A stretch of DNA of 64,000 nucleotides from Mycoemilia scoparia (taxonomy: Eukaryota > Kickxellomycota > Kickxellomycetes > Kickxellales > Kickxellaceae): NCBI GenBank assembly GCA_027575805.1, contig JANBPU010000018.1, forward strand, positions 62,001 to 126,000, given 5' to 3'. Position numbers and translations under genes: made by a program. The first letter of the stretch is position 1, and every line of letters begins with the position of its first letter. The notes beneath the pieces were generated by a model. It did not search any database. It was not told the DNA's origin and worked only from the letters and a program-made list of their open reading frames with translations. Shown here one piece after another: positions 1 through 10,464 of this stretch.

Positions 1-14
1 TCTAAATATCACAG

Positions 15-328
15 AGTCTGTGCAAGTCGTTGCCGGTGGAGCTGCTGGTGCACCAGGTGCTGGCGCTGCTGCTGCCGCCCCTGCTGAAGAAGCCGAAAAA
101 CCGGTCGAAAAGACCGAATTCAAGGTCAAGCTAGAAAAGATTGATGCTGCCCAGAAGGCCAAGGTTATTCGCGAAATCAAGGGACTGATCCCAGACATGA
201 ACCTTGTTGCTGCCAAAAAGTTTGTAGAAGGAGCCCCCAAGGTCATTAAGGAGTCTGCTCCAAAGGATGAGGCCGAAAAGATCAAGAAGACACTGGAAGC
301 TCTTGGAGCCACCGTTGTTTTGGAATAA
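15..328 (+). CDS. MRPL12: Mitochondrial ribosomal protein bL12m, 3' exon (partial)
   Basis: This is the last exon of the mitochondrial L7/L12 stalk protein, which recruits translation factors to the GTPase centre of the mitoribosome. The readable part starts after a likely splice acceptor (cacag at 10-14) and runs about 104 codons to TAA at 326-328. It begins with an Ala/Gly/Pro-rich hinge. The globular C-terminal domain follows, with EFKVKLEKIDAAQKAKVIRE, the MNLVAAKKFVEGAPKVIKE helix pair and the end LEALGATVVLE, all characteristic of L7/L12. The upstream exon(s), with the mitochondrial presequence and dimerisation domain, lie outside the window. The identification is firm. The exact acceptor is inferred. 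Confidence 0.93.
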
Positions 329-940
329 TATATGCTGCAGACGCATTAGACTAGATTTGGTGAATATATAAAAACGTATTTTGTGTGTTTGATAATCTCC
401 AGGAATAGAATTACGCACTTCTCACCCACACAGGCAAATGTTTTTACGTAAAACTTTATATTTGAAAAGACATTGTGAGTTGTAAAATATGGCTATTTAT
501 ATAATATGTATCCCCAATGCATCTATTTCTATGGTCGGATTCCTGGTAAAACAAATCATGAGGATAAAGCATTGAATAAATATTTGACCAGGTTTCGCCA
601 GGCCTTAGACAAAATTGGTGGATCTTCAGATGCTGCATACTGGATAGATACCCTACGTTTATGCCATATAATATATTCTGGGGTAGCATTGGAGACATTA
701 TTCTTGTGAACTTTCAGGAGACTTTGTCATATAAGCAGCAACATTGAAAAAGCGTAAATGATTTGTAAAGTTGTATTAGAAAGTCACAGTTAAAAGAGGT
801 TAGGTTATATAAAGAAATGGCAGATCGCGTGGTAGAATCAAAATGAAATAGAATAGCCACCGTATGTTGAAATGTGTAAAGAGGATATTTAGGAGCGATA
901 TGATATCGAGACAGAATGAAAGAATGAAGAAAAAATGGCT
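329..940. other. Intergenic, convergent (MRPL12 / RDI1)
   Basis: The two flanking genes end towards each other here. The stretch is AT-rich. Short open frames exist but have no family resemblance and no splice pattern. Apart from probable 3' UTR sequence I see nothing in it. Confidence 0.6.
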
Positions 941-2192
941 CTACCAGTCTTTCTTTATCTCCATGAGCCAAGAGAACTTAAGGTAAGTAGTCTTGTCGTC
1001 ATCAATGAACTTGCACTACACAATTCAAAAAGAAATGACAAATCCAATCATTGTTAGTGGTATTTTGTTGTTATTTGGATATGGAAATATTTACAACCAC
1101 GTTATAAATGCATGTATATAATACATTCACAACAATGGCTCTTGCGCAAAGGATGCAAGTTTTGATTAAACAAGTTACTTACGTTGGCAGTGTATTTACC
1201 ACGGGCAAGCATGCCTTGAGGTGCCTCTTCTTTGGGGAACTACAGAGTAGCAATAATGAGTTGTGTTTTATGTCAAATCAGTAACAATATCTGAATGCCA
1301 GCGAAACAAATATGATATGCGTTTGTACCATATCTTACCTTAATCTCAATTTCTTTATCACTAGGACCATAGCTACCAATCATACAGTCGATGGTACCAG
1401 CTATAGAAACAGATTATAGTGGATAAATGTCAGCGCCCAGAGTCATGACATCAAGATTCTAAAAATACATGGCATGCATAGCAATATTATCAACAGCTTA
1501 CTTGATAGACCATGGCGCTTGTAAGATTGAAGGAACTTCAAGCCGCAAACGATGTCATTAAGAACCCTATAAACATACATTGTGCATCAAATGCCAGATA
1601 AGCATGTTATAAAAATAGACCAATTTCCCTTTTAATATGATAACAGCGACTCAAAAACACCGAAGCTTACTTGAAGCGAATCTTTAGGATATAAGAAACG
1701 CCTTCCTTGATGACAATAGGCTTCTTTTTAATTTCATCGAGAGCAGCTGGGCCTATAAGCATTTAAAAGCGCAAGAGAATGTTAGTGGGTTGGCGGTGGT
1801 ATTGATGGTACGTGGTGTGTTGCATAGAAAAAGGCGGGCTTATAAACAAGGTCCAGTCTAGGCTGCAACATAAAGGGTGCAGAAACCAACATACTAGACG
1901 TGGTTTAGGTGGAATCAAATATCAATTTGAGCTTACTTTTGTCAGAAAGGTCAATGATGATGTCATCGCGTCCTTCAATTTCAAGGCCAAGTGACAAGAT
2001 ATCGACCTTGGTTGGGGCTGTCTCCTGACCACCAGCGCTGCTGATTCCAAGAGATTCCTTCCATTTGTTGAGAGACTCATCGTTAGAATCGAGATTCTTG
2101 TACTCGTCAAGGGTCTTTTTGGTTCCGGGAACATAGCCCTTGGTCTCAACGGGGACAAGGTCGTCAGAGGAGTCGTTGTTGGGGCTGGACAT
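941..2192 (-). CDS. RDI1: Rho GDP-dissociation inhibitor
   Basis: RhoGDI extracts prenylated Rho/Cdc42 GTPases from membranes and keeps them GDP-bound in the cytosol. Six exons on the minus strand (941-1015, 1183-1239, 1339-1400, 1502-1566, 1671-1752, 1937-2192) join in phase to 198 codons, the usual family length. The N-terminal arm contains DESLNKWKESLGI. The immunoglobulin-like prenyl-binding domain carries VDILSLGLEIEGRDDIIIDL, PIVIKEGVSYILKIRFKVL, IDCMIGSYGP and EEAPQGMLARGKYTA. The protein ends in SWLMEIKKDW, the family C-terminus. All introns are GT-AG and 83-184 nt long. The start is the first ATG of the long first exon. I see no anomaly. Confidence 0.95.
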
Positions 2193-3047
2193 GTTTATGG
2201 ATGCAAAAGCAAGTCAGGTCAGGCTAACAGAAGGAAAATAAATGAAAAGAAGAAACAAAGACGCAAATTACAAAGAGATGAGAGAAACCAACGGCTTCCT
2301 GCCTTTGGAATATAGCGTACTGGATATTGGTATGTGTGTGTGGTGATGCTTTTGCCTCCAGATAGCTTGTTTTGAGGCACAAAGCCTGAGGCATTCGTCA
2401 GGTCCCAAATGTGTGTAGGACTGAGAGCTGATCTCAGGCATAAGCAGTGTACCAGTATGCGGCAGCCTACATGCTCACACTTGGATGAGAACCTGTGGAA
2501 AAACAAAACAAAAATAATACTCTTAAAAACTGGGCCGAAAGTTGATAGCCCCACCACAGTGCCCCCCCTCTCTGGCCCTTTTTATTGTCCATTGTAGAAT
2601 AGCCATGACTGCCCATCATCCGTTTGCAGAAATGCCTTGATGTCCCCTGGTCTGTGTGCTGCGCCAGGTCTGTTTTGCTTTGATAACTCTGTCAAGGCTT
2701 TCTTGTTCTTGGAAGCTACTAACACTACCACAATGCCCTATCCGAGCTTACTAGTAAACTCTCGCGTTTTTGTCCAAGTGTCATGACTCAAAATAAATAT
2801 CCAAACATTTTTATTTTTACAAACAAGCATTAATTCAACCTATTCATTGATTTGCCAAGCGGATTTTACTATTATGATCTAGCACTTGATTGAATATGGA
2901 TCATTATTCTTGAAGGGCCAAATTTTTACCAGTATGCCAGTTCCGTCATGCATATTGGCCAGCCTATATTATCATTGATAATATAAGTTTAGCTCCTCAA
3001 AGATAATTGCCCATATAGAATGTTTTGGGTGTACAATTAGGATAATA
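2193..3047. other. Intergenic: RDI1 upstream region with a family A repeat
   Basis: This is the promoter side of RDI1 and the 3' side of CGR1. Most of it has no recognisable feature. A family A inverted-repeat element at 2894-3016 ends about 30 bp before the CGR1 stop codon. Confidence 0.6.
2894..3016. repeat. Family A MITE-like element (diverged)
   Basis: It starts atatggatcattattcttg and ends with the near-complement caaagataattgcccatat, so about 25 bp of terminal inverted repeat bracket a 123 bp unit. The terminal TA matches the ends of the other family A copies. The interior is more diverged than in other copies. Confidence 0.65.
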
Positions 3048-3754
3048 CTAATGCTTGGCGTGTGCCCGTGCTTTGAGCTCCTTTCTCTTGAGACGCATCC
3101 TCTTCCGAAGGGACATCTATATAAGAATCACCAGCCATTTATGTTATAACGATAATTCAATACCACCACAACCTCATCCCATACCAGCAACTATTAGCCT
3201 TGTATGCTATACACATACCTCCTTTTGAAGCATCTCCTCTCTGGCCTTCTCTTCTCTTCTTTTCCTTTTTTCTATGATAGCGTTGACCTTAGCCTAAAGA
3301 TACAAATACATGAATCCACCAGTGTGTTAGCATTATTCAAGGTATGTACTACATTCATATATAGCAATAGATACAAGTAAATGCTCTATACCTCTCTTTC
3401 TATTCTGGCTTCTTCCTTGAGCTCTTGTTCACGAATTTTAGTCATTTCTGCTTCTCTGCGTTCTTGTACTCTCTTCTCCCAGCCCTTCTTTAATGACTTG
3501 GCCATTGTTGATCTGTTGTTTGCTTTTTTTGGCTTCTTCCACACCCGACCTATTATATTTAACATAACAAATATAGGTATATGGTTTTTGTCAGCATTGA
3601 TACATGCATTTTGGCTATTACTGGCCAGTCCAGAATTCCCATTAGTTATAGAACTGAATATAGTTAGACACTGACCAGAAATTCGGGTTGCTGGTGCACC
3701 CTTGGTATCTATGACTTTGGACTCTATTTTGGTATCTTTAGATGCTTCAGACAT
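3048..3754 (-). CDS. CGR1: rRNA-processing protein CGR1
   Basis: Cgr1 is a small, highly basic nucleolar protein needed for 60S pre-rRNA processing. Four exons (3048-3116, 3219-3293, 3392-3549, 3676-3754) give 126 codons, close to the 110-130 usual for the family. The diagnostic GRVWKKPKKANNRSTM is created across the first splice junction. It is followed by KKGWEKRVQERREAEMTKIR, a long Lys/Glu/Arg coiled coil (EEARIEREAKVNAIIEKRKR) and a basic tail MSLRKRMRLKRKELKARA. An in-frame upstream start lies in sequence without family similarity, so I chose the ATG at 3752-3754. The C-terminal tail differs slightly from yeast Cgr1. Confidence 0.88.
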
Positions 3755-4136
3755 TGCTTCTTTGCTTGGGTGCTTAAACCGTGGTTGATATTTTCGAGTG
3801 TATATGTATATAAATATTATTACAAATAGATTTGGTGAGCTGGAAAACAAAAAGTTTAAACCTGCAAAGTAACAAAAAAATAAAATTGATAGAAATTAAA
3901 GTTCTAGTAGCAAATCAGATCACCATGACAAATTAATGACTAGCAGAAATAAATCAAAAGCGCCAGCATGATGTCTACCAACAAAAAGCAAATTTCCTCC
4001 CCACTTACAAGGTTTATAGCAATAGCTTGAATTTTTTTGAATATGATTTATAGGATTTCAAATAAAAAAATAAAATTAATACACAAAACTAGCCATACTT
4101 AGTAGTATAAATGAGATTAGATGTTATTTATGAAAA

Positions 4137-6116
4137 TTACAAAGACTTTGCGATTTGTTCTTCAAGCTGCTGCTTGACCTGTCTAACGCTCTTTATACGA
4201 GTTAGGCGAATCATCTTGGTGTTGCCTAGAGTTTCTATGCTACACCATTCTGGGACTAAGCTTGCGATCTTTGTAACATGGGTTTCGCACTCGTCTATTG
4301 AAAGTGGCACCTGTCCACTCTGTGATAACTTGTCACACAAGTATGTAAACGAAATAATGGACTTGCGCTGTGAATAGAAGATGAATGAGATTGAATCCGC
4401 AAGACTGGGAAGCCGACTAAGCATGGCTCTTTCTGCTATCTTTTTAGGGCCAACACCCTTCATGATCTCCTCTTTCTTTTGTCTCTCTTTAGCACGGATC
4501 CGTTCAAGAAGAGCGCTGACCTTAGTAACGGGTGCCTCCTTTCTCTTTGTTTGCTGCTCAAGAGGAGGTTCTGGCGCTGAAGCACTTTGCTCTTCAGTAG
4601 TGGGGTTAGCGGACTCTTTTGATGAATTTCCTGCTGCTTTACCGAGAAGCCACCTGATCCGTTCTTTATCTGGTTTTGCAATGTTTGACTCAACATTGGG
4701 AAGCTCAGTCTGAGGCAGATCTGGCACGTCGTTCTCAAGCGAGAAATCTGGGTGCCATTGCTTTAGTTCCCTCCACGAGGAAACCCGCATTTTCTGCTTT
4801 TCTAGGAAATCTACATGGTATTTATCAACATACTTAACCAACCGTTCACGCATTTCCTGTCTTCTCTTTTCCAGAGAGTCTGCTGCGAAGCGCGCATTTT
4901 TTAGAGCGATCGACTGGGTTGGCCCTTTCGAGCCACTAGCCTCTTCACTGTTTGCCTTCTTGAAAACATTGATCTCTATCGAATCAATATTACGACCTTG
5001 AATCAATACTTTTGTTGGCTTAAATGTGTATGACTCTGGGTATACATATTTTATCTGTGCAAGGTGCCGAAGAGTAAATGTATGTCCACTTGAATTCTCT
5101 ACTGATTTGCGATGACGGTGGTATATACAGGTGTGGCCTTGACCCTGGGTAAACATCAGTGTATGTTCGATAGCTTGGAATATGGCTTCCAGCTTAGCCA
5201 AGCGCTCTGGAAGTGGGAGGTCAAATGCTCTGCGACGAATCAGCTCAAATTTAGGCCTGATATCTGTGGGTGTCAAATAATTGTTGATTGCATCAGTATG
5301 CTGTTGAGTCGATGTGTTAAATACAACTGGTGGTGCACTCTGACCACTATTGTGGTCAAAAGATTTTGATGATGGTTTTATATCTTGTGTGGGTAAATTT
5401 AAGCCAAGTCTGCGAAGTTTGATGCTCTCTTGAATTTCTGTGGTTTCAGCCTGCTTACTCTGTGGTGCAAGTACTGTTGGGGAAGCTTCAGGCCTTTCAC
5501 CTTCTACAGACGGCCTTTGCAATGATGCGGGAACTTTGCGGTTTCTGAGTTTTCTCAATAGTTCTTCAGCACGGGGCTTCAAATCAGGGTTTGCTGGTTC
5601 ATAATCGCTCAAGGGCGTGGAGGGGATTTGCTTTGCACTTACGATCTCGCTCTTGGTGCTCTGGGCTTCTGTGGTGTTTGTTTGTGTAGAGGCTGATATG
5701 CTCATCACCAGCGTGTTTTCCTGTGGTTGTTTCTTTGTTTGCTGTGCCTTGCGCGTCCTTCTGGTTTGTCTGATAGTGCGTGGAGATAAAACTTGCGATT
5801 TGTCGACCTTAAAGTACTTGGCCAAGCCATTTGAAGTCTCATCAACAGGGCTATATTTTTTCTTTTTAGAGGTTGCTATATCCTCTTTGCTGGTTTGTTT
5901 GCGCTTGCGGGCTTTTGGCGTTGTTGGTAGTTCAGCAACAGCAAGTGTTGTTTCGATAGTTTCCTCTACTACATCATGGGTCTGAGCCTTTCTAGCTTGA
6001 GACCTTGTCACACGCTTTACTGGAGAAAAGGCATCCTTTGCTGCTTGAGATGCACTAGACTTGCTAACATGCAAGTAGTTTTTCAGAGTCCGTGGTGTCC
6101 TCTGAACTTGATTCAT
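4137..6116 (-). CDS. CDT1: DNA replication factor Cdt1
   Basis: Cdt1 loads the MCM2-7 helicase at origins in G1 and is removed or inhibited in S phase. This is one intronless frame of 659 codons. Residues about 1-270 are disordered, rich in Ser/Thr/Lys/Pro, with KR clusters such as SPVKRVTRSQARK. Residues about 280-390 match the geminin/MCM-binding Cdt1 domain (LPLPERLAKLEAIFQAIEH, FTLRHLAQIKYVYPESYTFK). Residues about 580-650 form the C-terminal winged helix (ISFTYLCDKLSQ). The start is the ATG at 6116. The longer in-frame extension is produced by translating a TA microsatellite. Two PIP-box-like motifs are near the N-terminus (see findings). Confidence 0.9.
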   Translation of the reverse strand: MNQVQRTPRTLKNYLHVSKSSASQAAKDAFSPVKRVTRSQARKAQTHDVVEETIETTLAVAELPTTPKARKRKQTSKEDIATSKKKKYSPVDETSNGLAKYFKVDKSQVLSPRTIRQTRRTRKAQQTKKQPQENTLVMSISASTQTNTTEAQSTKSEIVSAKQIPSTPLSDYEPANPDLKPRAEELLRKLRNRKVPASLQRPSVEGERPEASPTVLAPQSKQAETTEIQESIKLRRLGLNLPTQDIKPSSKSFDHNSGQSAPPVVFNTSTQQHTDAINNYLTPTDIRPKFELIRRRAFDLPLPERLAKLEAIFQAIEHTLMFTQGQGHTCIYHRHRKSVENSSGHTFTLRHLAQIKYVYPESYTFKPTKVLIQGRNIDSIEINVFKKANSEEASGSKGPTQSIALKNARFAADSLEKRRQEMRERLVKYVDKYHVDFLEKQKMRVSSWRELKQWHPDFSLENDVPDLPQTELPNVESNIAKPDKERIRWLLGKAAGNSSKESANPTTEEQSASAPEPPLEQQTKRKEAPVTKVSALLERIRAKERQKKEEIMKGVGPKKIAERAMLSRLPSLADSISFIFYSQRKSIISFTYLCDKLSQSGQVPLSIDECETHVTKIASLVPEWCSIETLGNTKMIRLTRIKSVRQVKQQLEEQIAKSL

Positions 6117-6118
6117 CT

Positions 6119-6145
6119 TATATATATATATATATATATATATAT
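6119..6145. repeat. (TA)n microsatellite at CDT1 5' end
   Basis: About 13 TA units lie 3-5 bp upstream of the CDT1 ATG, in the position of its 5' leader. Confidence 0.95.
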
Positions 6146-7183
6146 GGTGGTTTGTATTTGATAGTGTAAGTAGGGACGTTTCCTTTGTGTTGCCTAGGCA
6201 AGAATACAAGTAACCACTAAAAGAATACTAGCTATGTAATATATAGTTTGGTAAAATATAATAAAATATTTGTGTAAATAAGATATGTCAAGATGAGTTG
6301 AGCCAAAAAGGTAACCTAATCGTCAAGAGGGCGAAGGGGCGTCAAAAACTTCATATATGGGCTGAGTGTTCTTTGCATCAGATGTCTTTCTTGTATACAT
6401 CTGTCAACGCGTGTATCCCTACTCCATTGTTTATTTTTTGGTAGGTCAACACTAGCTACTTGTATTTTTACTTGTTTATTGAACTTTGATTGGCTCATTT
6501 AAGCATTAGCATACAAAGAAATGTGATTAATAGCAGTAATAATTTACTTTAATGGTCCCAAATTTAATCAAAGACCATACTATTGCTGTTTTTCACTATA
6601 ATTCTTATACCTAGTTTTGTTGAAGAAACTCTTCAAGTGAGGTTACTATTGCTCCTTGATGGCCTAGAATTTTTGAATAATAACACAAGGTTTATTGTTA
6701 GATTATTCTAGGGTTGCTTTGGACAAATAGCCATGTTAAGCATATATTAAATTACGCACGGAAACTCCATTATAGAAAAGTATTATTAATTCTCCCTTTA
6801 GTTTGATCCAAAATGGGGCTTGAAACTACCCATTTATATAATGCTGAAAGGCATTCTACATTGCTGAATATCTAAAGGAAACTTTACAATGCTTTATTAT
6901 CATAAAGCACTTAACCAAAGCACATTACTCTATTACTTGGAGATGTAGTATCAGTCGCTGACACCAGCGTATCAATAAATTTTGACACTCACCTTCTCCC
7001 CTACACCTTTTCCTAACACTAATATTCGTCAAGCATCTTTAAAACTTTTTGCTCAGTTTCTTGGTTAGGTATATATTTCAACCAGAGCTACCCCTTTTTA
7101 ATATTTAATTGAATAGCACATCCTTACAATACTGGAAAATATTTATAAAAAGTATGTATACTGTTTAAGCATTTTTCACCATT

Positions 7184-7297
7184 TGGGCAATAATTTTTGA
7201 AGGGTGAATTTTGGTGACCAGCAATTATAGGGGAATCACAGCCAAATGGATGTCCAATTTTACTAGTAAACTTTCACCCTTCAAAAATTATTACCCA
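7184..7297. repeat. Family A MITE-like element
   Basis: Left end tgggcaataatttttgaagg and right end ccttcaaaaattattaccca are nearly perfect inverted complements of about 24 bp. The 114 bp unit shares its interior (ggatgtccaattttactagt) with copies at 24391 and 54260. Confidence 0.85.
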
Positions 7298-7401
7298 TTT
7301 AATTTGAATAAAAAGCTGCATCAATAGTCTTGATATTGTTTAACATTGAATATGTTTTAACATTTGAACACAGTCTTATTTGTTTAACGATTCAATAAAA
7401 T

Positions 7402-7549
7402 GGCAAATTCTCCACCAAAAGGGAACAGACTGGTACCCCGATGCATTCCCTGTAAATCAGTCCATAAGTCATACATTTTAGCTAGATTCTGACAGGTAAT
7501 TGGCTATTGTCCAAGGTATTGTTCTGGTACCCTTTGGAGGAGACTGCCA
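7402..7549. repeat. Family B MITE-like element
   Basis: It starts ggcaaattctccaccaaaag and ends with the complementary ggtaccctttggaggagact plus gcca. The interior contains catacattttagct and the ccaaggtatt block shared by all family B copies. It lies about 105 bp after a family A copy. Confidence 0.85.
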
Positions 7550-8198
7550 AATATTGAATAAGATTACACAAAGTGTGCATTGAAAATCTATAGTGTCGCG
7601 TAATCCTGAACGCGTTTCGAGGTTGCCAAGAAAAATAACCGCCCCACTGCTTTACGCGTTTGCTCCTTTTAGGAAGAATGGTTTGAATAATATTTTTAGC
7701 CTACACTCAAAATATGTATGGTATATAATCTTTTTATTATAGCTATTCAATCATTTCGGCATTTGGGTTACCCGCTCTCTCACCCACGCTCATTGATTTA
7801 GTGCCATCACCCCGGCACTGAGGATAGTACCAAAGGTGTCTTGTGAAAGCAAGTTTGAATTCCTGATACATCTATTGTCACTCTACACCCTGGTCCCGTA
7901 TCCGCCTTGTGCTTCGTTCTATCAACATTTTCATCATTTCTATAATATATTTATTTGTGGCTCTATAAGGCATATAAATTAGACCCATTTCGCCTACATT
8001 TGAAGGTCCTAGCGCGTCAGCGACATATACTAGCAAGAAGTTTTAGTTAAAAATTCCAAACCTTTCAGGGCGAAGAAGTATCCGACAATTGGCTGTATAT
8101 CCGAACTTACAAACACGAGTAGAAACCCAGTAGTGCTAGAAACCATATCCGACGCTTAATTTCACCAGGGAATTTAAAACGAAACAATAATTCGAAAA

Positions 8199-9275
8199 AT
8201 GAATGGTAAGTATAGGCAGTTCGTATATTAAAAAGCTAACAGCCATTTTGTATCAATTGAAGCAATATTTTTCAAATACGTATAACTGTACAAGCAACTT
8301 TTAACTACTACTTCATTATTAACAGGACCACAGCCCTCAACTCGTTCCAATTTCAACAGCCAGTATCCTGTCGACCAAAACCCTGGCATGCCACCATCAG
8401 GAACATATCCTCCACAGGGTAGTCAAGCACCACCGCCACATCCAATTTCGCAGCAGCAGACACATGGATATGGAACATATGTAGATTCGGCACAGCCATA
8501 TAATGTAAGTCGCCAATTCAGCTATCAAAATGACCGATAATACATGGATTGCCCACGCTGACAAGTGCTTTATCTGTAGGCCTCATCTATGCCACCGCCA
8601 CCCCCAGAGATGCTACAACAGCAGGGAACCATGTATAGCAGTAATAACAACCGCCCCTCGATGAGCTCTAACCACTCGACTGCACCAAATGAAGCACTTC
8701 CTCAACCATCACCTCCCCAACGTCGTGGCGTAATGGACTTCCTATCCAAGTTCTTACCAGCACCAAAGGCTGAAGGAGAGGGGAGCCTTTTCAATTCCCA
8801 ATCATGGCTTACACGCCTACCTTGCTTTGCTACAAAGTACTTGCTCCTGACCATCACATTTATATTACTTCTGATCGCCTGTATAGTAATATTGATATAC
8901 TTGGTGCTGTCCCGCGATCAAGGGTGTGGCAGTCAATGCAAATCGCTGGGAGATCCAGGCCTATATTTATCTGCATTTGGAGATAGCAAGATATGGTATG
9001 GGGCATCTAATAAAACGTGCCAAAACTGGCAGCCCTCAGATGTTATGTTTGCTGCCATCAACTATCATCAATTTGGGCTATACAAGGAGCTTAAATGGTC
9101 CCCAGTCTGCAATAAGTGCGTTCGTGTAGCTGGCCCCAGAGGCACCGTCCAGGCCAAGATCACAGACATATGCGACAACTGTACCTATGGATCTATAATG
9201 CTGAGCGAACCAGCGTTTAGACTAATTGCTGACAATGGAGTTGAAAATGTGCCTGTCACCTGGGGTCCGTGCTAA
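8199..9275 (+). CDS. Membrane-anchored double-psi beta-barrel (expansin/RlpA-like) protein 1
   Basis: Three exons (8199-8205, 8326-8504, 8580-9275) give 293 codons. The first exon holds only ATGAATG. Residues 1-140 are a Pro/Gln/Ser-rich cytoplasmic-looking region. A single membrane span (LLTITFILLLIACIVILIYL, about residues 150-172) follows with basic residues before it, suggesting type II topology. Residues about 195-293 are a double-psi beta-barrel of the expansin/barwin/RlpA fold: AAINYHQFG, CNKCVRVAGPRG, AKITDICDNCTYG, MLSEPAFRLIA and VPVTWGPC. Such domains bind or loosen cell-wall polysaccharide, so a wall-facing role is inferred. Paired cysteines suggest an extracellular location. A related gene follows 0.4 kb downstream. 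An AATAAA-type signal lies about 100 bp after the stop. Start exon confidence is moderate. Confidence 0.8.
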
Positions 9276-9666
9276 AGTCCATTCCCGAATCTACATAAAT
9301 ACCTACTCAAATTGATTCCTAAAACCGCCTGTTCAATCCGTTTTTGTTTTGTCACATATACATTGTTTTTCTTGTTTTAATAAAGTCCAAAGTACTCTCA
9401 CCAATCTACTTTAACAAAGCAAAGTCTTTATATTCTTTTTTCATCTTGTGCAAATGCTATGCCCACTTCTTTGTGAAGGACCCTTTGTGAGTTTACCTAC
9501 CAGCCCCCTATCATGGCATGCCAAAGATATTGTAGAGGTGCTTAGATACCTGTAACCTGAAATGTTTCTATTAAGGCGTTTGGTGTATCTCTTTTCCCAG
9601 CTTGTTATTATTTGATATCTGTATACTATAATATTAATATCTATATCTAATACACAAAAATCGATT

Positions 9667-10464
9667 ATGTTTAGGGCAGAGTCAGCATCACATAATGGTA
9701 AAACGGATGTGTACGCAGAAGGCGGAACGCCATTTGAGTTTAATCCTGGACCAAGAGGTAACATCAAAACAACATCCACGATAATAGCAGAAAATCATAG
9801 GCGAGATAAAACACAATATTCACAATAGCTGCTGCTGCTGCTGCTACCTATAAACCATTTAGGGCTGAGGTACCTTCCGAATAGACCGCAGGAAAACTAT
9901 ATGGCAGATATGTTGCCAAGACTGTTTGGCACCGAAAAGAAAGAGCAACAGAGTGATGGAAATGAAGGCTATGGATTCATGAAAGGAGCATTGTGTACGC
10001 TTTTACTGCTTCGCCTCAAGATTATTCTAGCATTTGGAACTCTATTTGGGGCTTTTTTAATAATACTCATTTATCTGGCCCTTGACCACGGTCCGTGCAA
10101 TCGCAAGGATTGCCCGGTCTATGGATTTCCTGGCATTCAGTTGAAGGCATCGGGTACTGCATACTTGGCAAACATAACCCGCCCGATGATGGTCTGTGAT
10201 GTACTGGATCCGGACAACCCCTTCCTGGCTTTAATGAACATACACCAGTTTGGCGAAGTAAGCAATAGCTCATCTGCTTGCAATAAATGCGTGCGAGTAA
10301 GGGGGCCGCATGGCGATAGTATGGCCAAGGTCGTTGGAGTATGCGATACGTGCAATAATGGGGAGCTCGCCCTTGGTAAATACATCTTTGACCAGATTGG
10401 GCCAGGGCTAGGAAGCACATTGGCAGTTTCTTGGGCGCCTTGCGAAAGCGATATGTTCTATTAA
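9667..10464 (+). CDS. Membrane-anchored double-psi beta-barrel (expansin/RlpA-like) protein 2
   Basis: This is a tandem relative of the preceding gene. Exon 1 (9667-9757, starting MFRAESASHNGKTD) splices in phase to 9863-10464, giving 230 codons. A shorter form could start at the ATG at 9901. The protein has a short N-terminal tail, one membrane span (IILAFGTLFGAFLIILIYLA, about residues 83-105) and a C-terminal double-psi barrel with FLALMNIHQFG, CNKCVRVRGPHG, VGVCDTCNNGELALG and LAVSWAPC. The cysteine pattern (CNKC, CDxC, final C) matches gene 1. The N-terminal tail is much shorter and lacks the Pro/Gln-rich region. The intron holds a (CTG)6 run at 9828-9845. The function, a cell-wall-facing barrel domain, is inferred from the fold. 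Confidence 0.75.

Larger units (their letters stand above)
6117..8198. other. Intergenic 2.1 kb, AT-rich, with repeats
   Basis: This is upstream of both CDT1 (-) and the first double-psi barrel gene (+). It begins with a (TA)n tract at 6119-6145 that abuts the CDT1 start. It contains a family A element (7184-7297) and a family B element (7402-7549). I see no convincing gene. A 60-codon frame at 6316-6498 has no recognisable content. Confidence 0.6.

Noticed and set aside
456..971. Minus-strand frames of 80 and 85 codons
   Set aside because: They have no recognisable sequence or splice pattern. They lie in the 3' flanks of MRPL12 and RDI1 and look like chance open frames.
2219..2557. Minus-strand 112-codon frame upstream of RDI1
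   Set aside because: The composition is odd, there is no family resemblance, and it occupies the RDI1 promoter and leader. It is probably chance.
6117..6209. N-terminal extension of Cdt1 by 31 codons
   Set aside because: It is mostly a translated (TA)n repeat (Tyr-Ile). The ATG after the repeat is a better start.
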